Positions 10,221 through 20,587 of a stretch of DNA of 64,000 nt are shown piece by piece. The translations under genes were made by a program, and so were the position numbers. Source of the DNA: Gracilaria gracilis (taxonomy: Eukaryota; Rhodophyta; Florideophyceae; Gracilariales; Gracilariaceae); assembly GCA_030374805.1 (NCBI GenBank), contig JARGSG010000183.1, positions 372,001 to 436,000 on the forward strand. The letters are read 5' to 3'. Numbering within the stretch: position 1 is the stretch's first letter; every line of letters begins with the position of its first letter. Below the pieces are notes generated by a model, which was given only the letters and a program-made list of their open reading frames with translations, searched no databases and had not been told where the DNA came from.

Positions 10221-11446
10221 ACATGTATAGACGGCAAGCTCTCTATGCTTCGCAACGGTCCTGATCTGGCGTCGTTGTGAGTCAAGAGAATGGCTGAACC
10301 GATGAAGGGTATCCAGAGTGCGAGCGGCGATAAGCATGAAATGCCTTGTGCTGTTCATTGGGAGCACGGAGTGCAACAAACTTGACATACGGGTACACAC
10401 GTCATGTCGCAACACCGCTGATTCTTTCTGACAAAGAGTTGCCCACGCAAAGCACCCGTATACTGGCAATGCAAACCTGAAATTCCGAACGTAGTTTTGC
10501 TTCTTTCAGACCCGACTGTTGTTTGTCAGTTTGTTGTTGTTGTTGCTTAAGAAAATGCGAGTCATGAAAAACCCCTTGGGGGTTCGCATTATTGGGACGT
10601 CATGCATTTCTTCCAATACTATGTAGTGTACAATATTAATGGGATTGGAATACGAGCATGGTTTGACGAGTGCCCAGGCTAGATATAGAAGTCTCGAAGG
10701 TTTTCATAGAACCTTCAGTACAAATACTACCGTTGTGATGCGGAAGATATTCTTAGTTTCGAGGTAGTGCTATCCTAAACATTTTCATGTTAAACTCGAC
10801 AACGGTGAAACTTTAAATCCTCTCCAGAGATACAGAGTTTACCGGCAACAAGTGGTCATTTGTCGGCTACATCCACCAACGTGAGTTCTTGTTGCTCGCT
10901 AAAGATGAGGTGGGAGTTAAATCTGGCATAGAACCGTCCTGCGAGTCTCGTGAGTTCATTCCAAAATTGAAGTTTGTCTACCAACAACGCTCGCTCATTG
11001 TTTTATCAATCCTCCGAAAGGGGAAACAGACTATCTATCTAGCTTTGTGTGCTAGTGCTCGAGCATGAAACAAACTGCCTTTTAAACTAATGCTTTTCGC
11101 TGCGAGTTTGATTGGTTTGAGAAAGGCGTCACATTCATGTAGAGCAAAGACATCACAGAGGACGCACTCGCAAATACAGTTTGGTCAAAAAGCACGTCAA
11201 TCCATACGAAAAAGAAAGAAAGGGGGAACTCGATTCGACGAAAGCAAATTCAACTCGAAATCGTCGTGTGGCGAATTCAAGCTTGAAAGCACGCAAGACC
11301 GGACATACATGCAGAAGAATCGCTTGAAATCCTTGTCATCATCCGAATCACAAACATTACCAACAGGCAGAAAAGAAAGCAGCAGAACATGACAGCACTA
11401 TAGACACCCAAAACCCACCCGAGGCCCCTTATATATCACGCAGAAC
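10221..11446. other. Intergenic, no gene seen
   Basis: Convergent space between AlkD-like and acetyl-CoA synthetase. A short TTG run occurs near 10532-10546. Nothing else stands out. Confidence 0.4.
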
Positions 11447-13675
11447 TCATTTGCCATATGTCGACAGTAACAGATCAATAACGCCGGGATCCGTCAATGT
11501 ACTCGTGTCGCCGAAATCTTCTTTCACTGTACCGTGACCGTTGGTGGCAATTTTTCTCAAGATCCTACGCATAATCTTGCCAGATCGAGTCTTTGGAAGA
11601 GCGGGGGCCCATTGTATAGTATCCGGAGTAGCAAACGGGCCAATCTCAGTTCTCACGCACATGCGAATTGATTTTCTCAGTTCCTCAGTAGTCTCCACGC
11701 CACTCATAAGCGAAACATATGCATACAACGCTTCTCCCTTCACATCGTGCGGAATTCCCACAACAGCAGCTTCCGCAACAGCATCATGCAACACCAAGGC
11801 GGACTCAACTTCAGCTGTTCCAATTCGATGTCCACTAACATTTAAAATATCATCCACGCGACCAGTAAGCCAATAATGGCCATCTTTGTCACGACGAGCG
11901 CCATCTCCCGTCATATAATAGCCCGGGAATCGAGAAAAGTACGTATCTTCCATGCGTTTATGATCACGATAGACAGTGCGAAGCGTGGCAGGCCATGCCT
12001 TCTTGATGACCAAAAAGCCTTCAGCAGGGCCTTCTAATTCGTTACCGTCAGCGTCAACAAGCGCGGGTTCAATGCCGAAAAAGGGCATCATGGCACAACC
12101 CGGTTTGAGTGGCAAGCCTGGAATGGGTAACGGTGTGATACAATGACCGCCAGTCTCAGTCTGCCACCAAGTATCAACAATAGCACATTTCTTATCGCCC
12201 ACAACGTCATAATACCACAGCCAAGCCTCCGGATTAATCGGTTCTCCGACGGTTCCCAGCACGCGCAAGCTGGAACGATCATATGCAGTAACCCAATCGG
12301 CACTGGAAGGGTTGGGGTTGGTGTCCGTGACAGGCGGAGCGTTTGCGCCTTTCAACGCACGGATGACGGTGGGGGCAGTGTACAATTGGGCCACCTTGTA
12401 TTGCTGCACAATTTGCCAAAGACGTGCCGGCGTGGGGTAATTGGGAACGCCTTCATACAAGACTTGTGTGGCACCATTAAGAAGCGGACCATAAGTGACA
12501 TAAGAATGGCCTGTAATCCATCCACAATCCGAGGTTGAAAAGAAAACATCGTCGGGTTGGTAGTCAAAGGTATACTTGAAGGTTGTGGCAGCGTAAATCA
12601 TATATCCCGCAGTAGTATGAACAATGCCTTTAGGTTTTCCAGTGCTACCACTTGTATACAGGACAAACAACGGATGCTCGCTTTCGACCCATTCAACGGG
12701 ACAAGTGGGTTGAGCTTGAGCCAGAGCATGATCCCAAGCGACATCACGAGGTGCCTCCAATAAGGAGGGATCAATCTTGTGAGTGCCGGGTCTGTTGGTA
12801 ACGACCTGATACTTGACATCATGACCCGCCTTTGCAGAAATACGAATGGCTTGATCGGAGATGGCCTTGAGGTTAATGGTCTTTGCGGCTCTTCCCACAC
12901 TCTCGGTGACGACGAGAATGGAGGCCTGGCTGTCTATGATGCGACCCGCCAGCGCCTCGGCGCTAAAGCCGCCAAACACAACGGAGTGAACGGCGCCAAT
13001 GCGGGCGCAGGCGAGCATTGCGGCGGGGAGTTGCGGGATCATGGGCATGTATAGAATGACGACGTCGCCCTTGTTGACGTTGAACTGGTGCTTCAACGCA
13101 TTGGCAAAGCGCTGCACCATGTCGGACAAGTGGGCAAACGTAACGACAGTACGGCGACCAGGCTCGTTGCCCTCGCAGTAGAAGGCGACCGAGTGGGACT
13201 TTGCGGGGTCGTGCAGCCACCTATCCAGCGCGTTGTAGCACACATTGGTGAAGCGGTTCTTCAAGAAGGACACATGCACACCAGCGGCGGCGGCGGGGTC
13301 AAAGCTATACGCCAGCACGTCGGCGGCGTCGGCGGCGTCGGCGGCGTGAGCGTCGGAGTCGGGGCGGCGCCACGCAAAGGCGGAAGCAACCTCGCTCCAA
13401 AAGGCGTCCGGCTGCGCGATGGAGCGGCGGTAAAGGCGGCGGTACGCGCGCAGGTCGGGCAAATGGGCGCGTGGCAGGGCGGCGGCGGCGACGGGATGCG
13501 CGCGCTCGGCGCGCGTCTTGGCGTGCTTGACGTGCTGCATGGCGGGCGCGCACAGCGGCAGAGCGCTCGTGGCGCGGCGGCGTTGGCGGCTGCAGCGGCG
13601 GCGACGGGGAAGCGCAAGCGGCGTGGCGAAGCTCGCCATTTGGGCGCGCGGACGCGACGCGGCGGCGGCCCCCAT
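11447..13675 (-). CDS. Acetyl-CoA synthetase (AMP-forming)
   Basis: Makes acetyl-CoA from acetate, ATP and CoA. 742 residues from ATG at 13673-13675; the longer frame to 13822 begins at GTG. A second ATG at 13639 gives MASFATPLALPRRRR, which looks like a plastid transit peptide, so the leader may begin there. The first ~130 residues are Ala/Arg-rich and unlike bacterial Acs. The core is complete: Acs N-domain (DAFWSEVASAF), P-loop YTSGSTGKPKGIVHTTAGYM, WWQTETGGH, YMTGDGARRDKDGHYWLTGR, and the C-terminal PKTRSGKIMRRILRK with the lysine that is reversibly acetylated in the family. A (GTCGGCGGC)n run near 13312-13345 codes a DAADAADAAD stretch. It diverges from the GT-like gene over a CpG-rich promoter. 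Confidence 0.95.
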   Translation of the reverse strand: MGAAAASRPRAQMASFATPLALPRRRRCSRQRRRATSALPLCAPAMQHVKHAKTRAERAHPVAAAALPRAHLPDLRAYRRLYRRSIAQPDAFWSEVASAFAWRRPDSDAHAADAADAADVLAYSFDPAAAAGVHVSFLKNRFTNVCYNALDRWLHDPAKSHSVAFYCEGNEPGRRTVVTFAHLSDMVQRFANALKHQFNVNKGDVVILYMPMIPQLPAAMLACARIGAVHSVVFGGFSAEALAGRIIDSQASILVVTESVGRAAKTINLKAISDQAIRISAKAGHDVKYQVVTNRPGTHKIDPSLLEAPRDVAWDHALAQAQPTCPVEWVESEHPLFVLYTSGSTGKPKGIVHTTAGYMIYAATTFKYTFDYQPDDVFFSTSDCGWITGHSYVTYGPLLNGATQVLYEGVPNYPTPARLWQIVQQYKVAQLYTAPTVIRALKGANAPPVTDTNPNPSSADWVTAYDRSSLRVLGTVGEPINPEAWLWYYDVVGDKKCAIVDTWWQTETGGHCITPLPIPGLPLKPGCAMMPFFGIEPALVDADGNELEGPAEGFLVIKKAWPATLRTVYRDHKRMEDTYFSRFPGYYMTGDGARRDKDGHYWLTGRVDDILNVSGHRIGTAEVESALVLHDAVAEAAVVGIPHDVKGEALYAYVSLMSGVETTEELRKSIRMCVRTEIGPFATPDTIQWAPALPKTRSGKIMRRILRKIATNGHGTVKEDFGDTSTLTDPGVIDLLLSTYGK

Positions 13676-13858
13676 TCGCAACGCTACTCGCGCGCGCGCG
13701 CTGCCACCGCCCCCGCTGCGCGCGCCCGTGCCTGCCTGCGCCGTGCGCAAACGGCGCCCGTCCCACGCACCAACCGCCGCACAGCTGTGTTGCAATTTGC
13801 AAAGCTGAGCTCGGCGCTGCACGCGCGCTGATCCGATCGTATCTGGGCGGCTGCGCGT

Positions 13859-13912
13859 GATCCGGTGTGGATCCGGTGCGGATCCGGTGCGGATCCGGTG
13901 CGGATCCGGTGC
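13859..13912. repeat. 11-bp tandem repeat GGATCCGGTGC, about five copies
   Basis: Units at 13859-13868 (variant ending T), 13869-13879, 13880-13890, 13891-13901 and 13902-13912. Each holds the palindrome GGATCC. The period is near one turn of the DNA helix. Confidence 0.9.
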
Positions 13913-14017
13913 GCGACTCGCGCTTCTCTCTCAAGTGGACGCGCGCGCCACGCGCGTCGCGGCTCCGGCGCGCGCTGCCACGCGCGCGCGCCCTTGGCAT
14001 CATGCGCATACGCGCGC

Positions 14018-14070
14018 GCAGCAGCAGCAGCAGCAGCAGCAGCGGCAGCAGCGGCGGCAGCAACAGCAAC
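14018..14070. repeat. GCA/CAG trinucleotide repeat
   Basis: About nine perfect GCA units from 14018, followed by interrupted GGC/AGC/AAC units to about 14070. It lies in non-coding promoter DNA. Confidence 0.85.
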
Positions 14071-14322
14071 ACGCACAGGACACGTCGCGCCAAGTGGGCG
14101 CGCATGTACAGTAAGGGAGATACGACATGTCACGCCGGCGGCGCCGACGCGCGCGCCTTCCACCGTTTTGTACAAGCCGCGTGTGCGTGCTCGCGCCGCT
14201 GCTTGTACTGCTTACCCACGCCTTGATGCCGTCCGCTCTTCAGTGGCGTCGTCGCGCCGCCACACCGCGCACGCCCGCCGCCGCCGCATCGCCGCCGCCC
14301 GCGCCCAAGCTCGCCGCTCAAC

Positions 14323-15411
14323 ATGGCCGTCGTCTCCGCCGCCGCCCCCTGTGCCGCGCCCTCTTCCATGCACGTGCGGCTCGTGCTGCTGCTGGCCGCC
14401 GTTCTGCTGGGCTGCAACCTGCGTCGCTCCGCCGAGTCCTTTCCGCCGCGCCTGCGCGCCGTTCATCTCAACGCGGTGCAGCCCGTACGCGCGCCTGTTG
14501 TCGCGCTCGCATCGCGCTCGCGAAGCGCTTCTGCGTCGCTGCCGCCGCGTGAGATCTTCCTGCAGCCTTCTGCCGTCAAGATAGAGGGCATTGGCGCCGT
14601 TCTGTCTGGCTTGAAGCCCATTCTCATGCTGGCCAACGTCACTGGCGCGCGCATTACCATGCACGACAATTTTACGGGGCACGGGTACAACATGACACAT
14701 TACCTTCAGCTGCATACGCCATTCCCTGACTCGCTGCGGGTGCCTTGCAACCTCACCTTCAACGTGCGCAAGTTCTTGGTTCGAGTCGTGGAACAGTGCG
14801 ATAGCTTTGACTACTCGGAGCTTGAACAGCTTGGAATTTTCCAGCGCTGCAATTCACTCTCTGTTTCCAAGTACATTGCACACCCTCGCATGTGTCTCAA
14901 GCATACGCAGCACCTGGTCACAGCCTTCACCAAGTTCAACATTCAGCCCGACGTGCCGAAGGAGCACGTGTGTGTGCTGCGACGCGGCGGCGACATTGAG
15001 CACCTCATACGCTCTGGTGAGGGTAACAAGCATGCCATCGACGAGCAACGTACGCTTCCGATTCTGAGCGAGGCGAAGAAACGAGGCAGCAAAGTGGTAC
15101 TCGTTACTGAAACCAAGTACGAACACGAGCTGCACAATCTGTATCAGCCGGACGTGTTGAGCAACTACGACGGCTTGCAAACGGTTGTCTCTCTTCTGGA
15201 GCGCTGTCGATGTACATTTGTTTCGAGCAGCAGCGCGTTTGCCACCGCCATGATGCAGATCACCAAACCTACCTACATCGTGTATACCTCCAGTCGACCT
15301 GGCTTTTCGTTTAGCAATAGGTGGTATTATTTTGAGGAGTTTGGCCGCTTTGCCCTTGACGTTGCCGGTGACCGGCAATCGATCGTGGACAAATGCGCCC
15401 CGATTTCGTGA
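14323..15411 (+). CDS. Secretory-pathway glycosyltransferase-like protein
   Basis: 362 residues. A hydrophobic segment (MHVRLVLLLAAVLLGCNL, residues 16-33; the start could equally be this Met at 14368) acts as signal peptide or type II anchor. The rest is predicted luminal, with N-glycosylation sequons NVT, NFT, NMT and NLT. Around residue 220 CVLRRGGDIEHLIRSG resembles the R-R-G-D nucleotide-sugar contact loop of GT-B fucosyltransferase-like families. Towards the C-terminus RCTFVSSSSAFATAMMQIT resembles their S-S-F motif. Family assignment is an inference; a role in cell-wall polysaccharide or glycoprotein synthesis in the Golgi would fit. Confidence 0.75.
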   Translation: MAVVSAAAPCAAPSSMHVRLVLLLAAVLLGCNLRRSAESFPPRLRAVHLNAVQPVRAPVVALASRSRSASASLPPREIFLQPSAVKIEGIGAVLSGLKPILMLANVTGARITMHDNFTGHGYNMTHYLQLHTPFPDSLRVPCNLTFNVRKFLVRVVEQCDSFDYSELEQLGIFQRCNSLSVSKYIAHPRMCLKHTQHLVTAFTKFNIQPDVPKEHVCVLRRGGDIEHLIRSGEGNKHAIDEQRTLPILSEAKKRGSKVVLVTETKYEHELHNLYQPDVLSNYDGLQTVVSLLERCRCTFVSSSSAFATAMMQITKPTYIVYTSSRPGFSFSNRWYYFEEFGRFALDVAGDRQSIVDKCAPIS

Positions 15412-16605
15412 CTGATACTCTCTCCTAGTCTGCGTGTTATCTGCCAAAAAGTAGTGATAGTGAATGTTGATTTTGTTAAACCGCGCTCTGTACCAACGGT
15501 ATACATATCTACAAAATCTCTCACTTTCGCAGAGCGGCAAGCCCTTTAGCGACCTGACCGGGCCGAATCTACGAAGGTACTGGATACCGCCTCTCCACTC
15601 GAGAGCCACTAACGTGTACTGTACGACGGTACCTTACTGGGAAAGTCCCAGCAACGAAATGTCAATACCGCCTGAATTTTCAAATGTAACTTACCCTTCT
15701 CATTCCACACTCACCAGTTCCACTTTTAGATTCCTCGCACGAGCGGTAGCGTTCCACAACTGTTGATGATTTGGACCAGTGGACCTGTCATGACAAAGCT
15801 TCTTGCTCGTCATGCAAGTACACAGTGGTGGTGTCATTCACACAACAAGAAATTCACTCTTCGACACAGTATTGAGCGTCATCTTTCTACAGCGGCAGTC
15901 CAAAACCCCGGACGTGTTGTCCTTCTTCTTTTCAAACTTGTCCTGTCCGACAACGGCCAGTTTCTATTGTCCAACAGCCATATTTCGGCTTGTTCATTGG
16001 TCGTTCTTGACCTAATATCTGCGTGGCGATTGCGAATGTTTTGGTTCAGTGACTTGGGCAAAACAACATGCGTGCGGAACACTTCTTGGTGACGCCTTCA
16101 AGACCATAAGGCTGTTTTCGTGCTTGAAATGTATGCTGCAAATGATTCGAGATATCGTGTTTTCTTACTAATACCCAAACGATGTGTTTTGTCTACTGCA
16201 ACATCTCGTGCCAACCTCGTGAGCTTCGTCTCGTTTGTTCTTGCAAAAAGTTCTATGCAAGTCACTTTGAGAGGTTGTGTCGAATAGTTACACCACAGTC
16301 GGGCAGAACATGATACCAGCCTCATCTTCGTCATCTCCTTTTCAAATGATGAAGGTTTACTGGTGAGATGTAGGGCAGATGACTCGAGATAGAATGGTTT
16401 AATACTGCACACACATTATGCTGGCTTGTACAATTTTTTTTTAACATCTTGACCTGCTTCTTGTTCACCAAGCGAAATCAGGCGCCAAAGAAAGCTTATC
16501 CGTATCCAACACGCAGTGGACGGAAGCAATGGTCTACAGCCATAGTTACACGTAGTTTGCAAAAGTAAGGATATTTAGTTCTATCTACTGCGAAAAGCAT
16601 TCTAG
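15412..16605. other. Convergent intergenic region
   Basis: No gene seen. One TACCAACGGTA copy at 15491-15501, 80 bp after the GT-like stop codon. A T-run occurs near 16433-16442. Confidence 0.4.
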
Positions 16606-18132
16606 TTACAACAGACCCAGCACAGCAGTCTGGCCATGGGAAACATTTTGTTTCGACACCACATATCCGTTTGTGTATTTGACGTAAATCACATCCGCCT
16701 TTGCACGATTACCCAGTCCAAAATGAAGCGTCTCTAGGTAAGAGTGAGATACGGAATCACCGGGAGAGCCCACTCGTCTCCACATCTGCAGATCACCGGC
16801 TCTCACATACACGACGGCATTCAGCGGTGTACAGCTTCTGTCCCATGGATTTCCAACTCTCACATGGATGTAATTTCCGTTATTGGGTAGCACATTCTTG
16901 AACATCTTAAAGGTACCACCGAGAGCGACATCGTCTTGATGACCTTCGCTCATGACAAGGTCCACATTACCGTCCATGTCATAATCGACAGCCACCGCAT
17001 GATCGCCTCTTGTGGTAGATGCATGAGAGGTGCTTCCTTTGAAAGTGCTAAACGTTTTATCTCCGTTGTTCATAAGCACCACATCATCTCCCTCAAATTG
17101 CGTGACATGGATATCCATGTATCCGTCGTTATTGAAATCGCCGACACTCACACCTCTCGAGTGCAGACCGCGGGGGATTCCGACTCGTTCACTCACGTCA
17201 TAGTATCGTCCATTGTGATTCTCCAGCAGGTAATCTTCGTACACGATATCAGGCATCCATTGTCCAACGCGCGCCCTCGCAATGTACAGGTCGAAATCAC
17301 CGTCATTATCGTAGTCAATTTCAGCAATTGCCAGAACGGCCTTCCTGTTCATGCCCACCATGTTAGACGGCAGGACGCTGTCCGTAATCTCAGTGAGAGT
17401 GAACGGGGCGGTGATTTTGTAGATTTTGAGATCCCAATAAGACAGAAGCTCCATCACACCGTCACCATCAATGTCAGTCACTGTGGCCAGTGCATTGATA
17501 CTCCAGTGATAATCACCCTTCAGATAGCGAGGGGCAAATTTGAGCTGACCGACATTCTCGTAGGCAAACTGACTGGGGCCCTCCAAAGCCAGGCCGTTGG
17601 TGAAAATGACGTCGGGCCAGTACGGATGGGCGCCCAGAGAAAGGTCCAGGTAAACAGCGGTACGTCCCCTGCCACCAAATTCAGTGATTTTAGCGTCTTC
17701 CGTAACCTCTTTGATGGAGCGGTCAGGATTGACCTCAAACATGAGCGGGTTCAAAGGGTCCCTGCCGTAGTTTCCACCGACAGAGAGCGAGAAGCGCATA
17801 GTCTTTTGCCAGGGCGAAACGGGGAAGGCAGAGAAGCCATGCGAGTCATGGTAGATTCCCCACCAGGGCTTGGTGAAGGTGCCGTCGCCGTTGTTGAAGT
17901 ACATCTCGGTGAAGGTGGTGTCATGGTGACAGAAGAGAAGGTCTGGCAGGCCGTCCCTGTCCAAGTCAACGACAGCTGGGGCGCCATACTTCTTGGCCTT
18001 GCCGTACTCATTGAGGATTCCAGCGGCAGAGGTGACTTCGCGGAAGGTGGGGGGGGATATTGACGCGGCTCGATGCAGCAGCAGGAGAAGGAGCACTACG
18101 TGCAGAGAAGGCATGAGGAAACGCAAGCTCAT
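16606..18132 (-). CDS. Secreted FG-GAP/VCBS repeat protein with ASPIC/UnbV domain
   Basis: 508 residues. A clear signal peptide (MSLRFLMPSLHVVLLLLLLHRAAS) sends it out of the cell. It then has a beta-propeller of FG-GAP/VCBS blades with calcium-loop motifs: DLDRDGLPDLL, DIDGDGVMELL, DYDNDGDFDLY, DFNNDGYMDIH and DYDMDGNVDLV. The C-terminus is an ASPIC/UnbV-type module (HVRVGNPWDRSC...ETLHFGLGNRAKADVIYVKYTNG). Proteins of this kind are common in bacteria and marine algae and are thought to bind extracellular ligands or matrix; no catalytic role is known. It is complete and intronless. It diverges from the first PP2C gene. Confidence 0.9.
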   Translation of the reverse strand: MSLRFLMPSLHVVLLLLLLHRAASISPPTFREVTSAAGILNEYGKAKKYGAPAVVDLDRDGLPDLLFCHHDTTFTEMYFNNGDGTFTKPWWGIYHDSHGFSAFPVSPWQKTMRFSLSVGGNYGRDPLNPLMFEVNPDRSIKEVTEDAKITEFGGRGRTAVYLDLSLGAHPYWPDVIFTNGLALEGPSQFAYENVGQLKFAPRYLKGDYHWSINALATVTDIDGDGVMELLSYWDLKIYKITAPFTLTEITDSVLPSNMVGMNRKAVLAIAEIDYDNDGDFDLYIARARVGQWMPDIVYEDYLLENHNGRYYDVSERVGIPRGLHSRGVSVGDFNNDGYMDIHVTQFEGDDVVLMNNGDKTFSTFKGSTSHASTTRGDHAVAVDYDMDGNVDLVMSEGHQDDVALGGTFKMFKNVLPNNGNYIHVRVGNPWDRSCTPLNAVVYVRAGDLQMWRRVGSPGDSVSHSYLETLHFGLGNRAKADVIYVKYTNGYVVSKQNVSHGQTAVLGLL

Positions 18133-19004
18133 GTTGTGGGGCGTTTGGGTGCGGAAGGGGAATTGGGGTTGAAGGGTTTGCGAGGGGTAGGGCGGCTCAT
18201 GGAGGCGTTGAGCAGATGTTTATATAAGGCGAGAGGGGGATAATGATGCGGTATAAGGAATGCGTGGAATAACGGTTGACAACCGACAGGCTTGGGACAG
18301 ACTTGCAGAACAGTGTATGTGCACCTTGTTAACGGCGAGGAAATGTGGCGCATTTGCGGCGTTGAATTAAAAAGGAGCGACCAACTTGATTTGTCACATC
18401 GCTTCTTTCATTGATGTGCACGATGGGACACGGGGGGCGAGCAGCGAGCCGTGGCGTGCCACACGCGCAGAAAAAAAAACGCCAACCGAAACAGCGCCCA
18501 ATGTGCTCACGGTGTGTCGCCGCCGCGAGTGCACTCCCCTCCTACAGTGCACCCACGACGTAATCGCGTACAACAGCTGTACGTGGCATACAGCTTACCG
18601 CTGTAAACGCGTACACGTTACGCGACGCCATTCGCTCCGCGCTTATCCGCCTCCGTGCCAGCGCGCGCCACCCAAAGCGGCAACGCAGCGCAGTGGCAGT
18701 ATATGTACTGTATAGCTGTAAGATAAAACTTTAATCCGCGCGGTGCAGCGCCAGCCGGCAGCTGCTGCTGTCGGCCTGAGTCGGCGTTCCGCACATGCGC
18801 GCCGTCTCGAGCTTTGGATGCTCGTCGTCACCAGCAGCCACACACGTAAAATTACATACCGTACGTTTCCTCGCTCACGTCGAGACAACTCGCGCCGTTC
18901 ATAAGGCAGTGGCGCTTCCCGCAGCCGCCGCTACCAACCGTATATATACCAACCGTAGATAGACACCAACGGTACCTACGCCGGCGGACTTCCGTCCGTG
19001 CTTC
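18133..19004. promoter_or_regulatory. Divergent promoter FG-GAP protein / PP2C
   Basis: 872 bp. Near the minus gene there is a TATA box (18219-18226). Near the plus gene there are TATATATA (18941-18948) and three YAACCG/CAACGG motifs: TACCAACCGTA at 18932-18942 and again at 18948-18958, and CACCAACGGTA at 18965-18975. Confidence 0.5.
18219..18226 (-). promoter_or_regulatory. TATA box for the FG-GAP/ASPIC gene
   Basis: Reads TATATAAA on the minus strand about 90 bp before the ATG, a normal spacing for a short 5' UTR. Confidence 0.55.
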
Positions 19005-20159
19005 ATGTGCTGCCCTTCTGACGTTAGCCCGCGCGCAATGCCTCATATTCCGCCGCAGCAGTTGAGCCAGTTCCCCGCCGCAGTTCACTCCACCAATGGA
19101 AGGGCGTTGTACCAACATGATCGCCATCTCATCCACCACCTTTCAAACTGTTCTTTGTACCTTGTAGCAGACGGCCATGGCCCGTCGCACACCGGCCACA
19201 TAGTGTCGCAGCACATCACAGACACCTTCCCCTCGCTGCTTCATCGCCATGTCTCGCGCATGCATCGTCCGCACAGCGTGCTTCCAGCGCTCAGAAAAGC
19301 CGTGTTAGACCTGGATCGTTCCGCCATTCAAGCCACTTCCGCCGCTAGGCTCTACGCTGGCAGCACCTTGTGCGCGCTAGTGCGCGTTTGTCACCATGTC
19401 TACTGTGTCAACGTCGGCGATTCTAGGGCGCTTTTGATCCGCTCTGATCACGTCAAACAACTGTCCGTGGACCATCGCTGCGACGTTCCGCGCGAACGCT
19501 ACCGCATTGAGCGCGCTGGTGGATTCGTCGTGGGCGGCATGTTGAACGGATATATCGCCATGTCCAGGGCGATTGGCGATGATGACCTCAAGGCTCACCG
19601 TAACATCACTCCATTCCCGGGTATGGACACTGAATCAAAGCGCTTTGGAGAAGAACTTTTCATCGCTGAGCCGGACATTGAATGCTTTTCTGTCGATGTC
19701 AACGACCTCGTTTGTATCATTGCTTCGGATGGAGTTTGGAACAAGCTTGGAAATCAACAGGTGATGAAATTGGTTCGGAAGCAAATTGCAAAGCGAATGA
19801 GCGCGGACCACATTGCCAAATACATCGTGAAGAAGGCGATTGCAAAGGGAAGTAAGGACAATGTAACGGTGCTGGTCACGTTCTTGTGGTCTTATGATCA
19901 CGTGTACAACGCCCTTTTTTCATCTAGGTTGAGAAGAACACGACTTGTATACAATGCGGAAACGAAGCTGGAGGAGACGAGCGATGATACTGATGAAGCG
20001 CTGCCAGAGCGAATTGATACCGCAGATAACAGCGTGAATTGGCGCGCATTGCGGGGTCACAGCAGGTTTGGGAGGAAACCAGAGACGAGTAGGCTTGGTG
20101 GAGTGCGTGGACGACTTGTTAATGTGTGGCAGTCGCGCTCTCTGAGCACCTTGTATTGA
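19005..20159 (+). CDS. PP2C-type Ser/Thr phosphatase (first of a tandem pair)
   Basis: Metal-dependent (PPM) protein phosphatase, 384 residues, probably cytosolic or nuclear (no leader). All family motifs are present in order: YLVADGHGPSHTGH, YAGSTLCALV, VNVGDSRALL, VDHRCD, GGMLNGYIAMSRAIGDDDLK, IIASDGVWNKLG and the final GSKDNVTVLV. The metal-binding Asp of DGHG, SDG and DN are intact, so it should be active. About 100 residues after the core are basic and not conserved. A second in-frame ATG at 19038 (MPHIPPQQ) is possible. It is followed head-to-tail by a diverged paralogue. Confidence 0.93.
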   Translation: MCCPSDVSPRAMPHIPPQQLSQFPAAVHSTNGRALYQHDRHLIHHLSNCSLYLVADGHGPSHTGHIVSQHITDTFPSLLHRHVSRMHRPHSVLPALRKAVLDLDRSAIQATSAARLYAGSTLCALVRVCHHVYCVNVGDSRALLIRSDHVKQLSVDHRCDVPRERYRIERAGGFVVGGMLNGYIAMSRAIGDDDLKAHRNITPFPGMDTESKRFGEELFIAEPDIECFSVDVNDLVCIIASDGVWNKLGNQQVMKLVRKQIAKRMSADHIAKYIVKKAIAKGSKDNVTVLVTFLWSYDHVYNALFSSRLRRTRLVYNAETKLEETSDDTDEALPERIDTADNSVNWRALRGHSRFGRKPETSRLGGVRGRLVNVWQSRSLSTLY

Positions 20160-20587
20160 CTTGTTTTTGTTGCTGTAGAGATATATCGTCGAGGGTGTAG
20201 ATAGACTTGAGAATCATTAACTTAGCGGGGGTAAACGGCCAAAGAAACCGAGTTCAACTGTTCGTTAGAGAAGAATCTGTGTGCAACTGTTCGTTAGCCG
20301 AAAGAAATCTGATCCCAAGTATCCATACCCAAGGGTAGCCCTCATAACGCTAACCCTTGGTAACTCTGTATGATACAGTGCGCCTTCGCTGTATTCCAAA
20401 AAACGCCTCCGCACCACGCGAACATCGTGCGGAAACTGCATGTCCACACACGGCCCCTCTCCGCAACATAGTATAGGGAGACTGGCCATCGCGTCTGTGC
20501 TTTCGCAACCAAGCCGGCCCACAACATCGTATCGCTTCTGAGAGAAAGTCCCGTACACCACGCTTTCTTTCATGCTGTTGGTTAAAA
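20160..20587. other. Spacer between the PP2C genes
   Basis: 428 bp serving as 3' end of the first and promoter of the second PP2C gene. It has TACCCAAGGGTA at 20326-20337, identical to 40851-40862, and a nearby direct repeat GCAACTGTTCGTTAG-like (about 20251 and 20282). Confidence 0.45.

Larger units (their letters stand above)
13676..14322. promoter_or_regulatory. CpG-rich divergent promoter with short tandem repeats
   Basis: Shared 5' region of acetyl-CoA synthetase (minus) and the GT-like gene (plus). It is extremely GC- and CGCG-rich. It holds five units of an 11-bp repeat and a CAG-type repeat, described separately. No TATA box is obvious. Confidence 0.5.

Noticed and set aside
13088-13831. 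247-residue plus-strand ORF over the 5' part of acetyl-CoA synthetase
   Set aside because: Low-complexity Arg/Gly/Ala product of GC-rich antisense frame.
16936-18063. 375-residue plus-strand ORF antisense to the FG-GAP protein
   Set aside because: Mirror of the repeated DxDxDG codons; the minus frame has clear domains.
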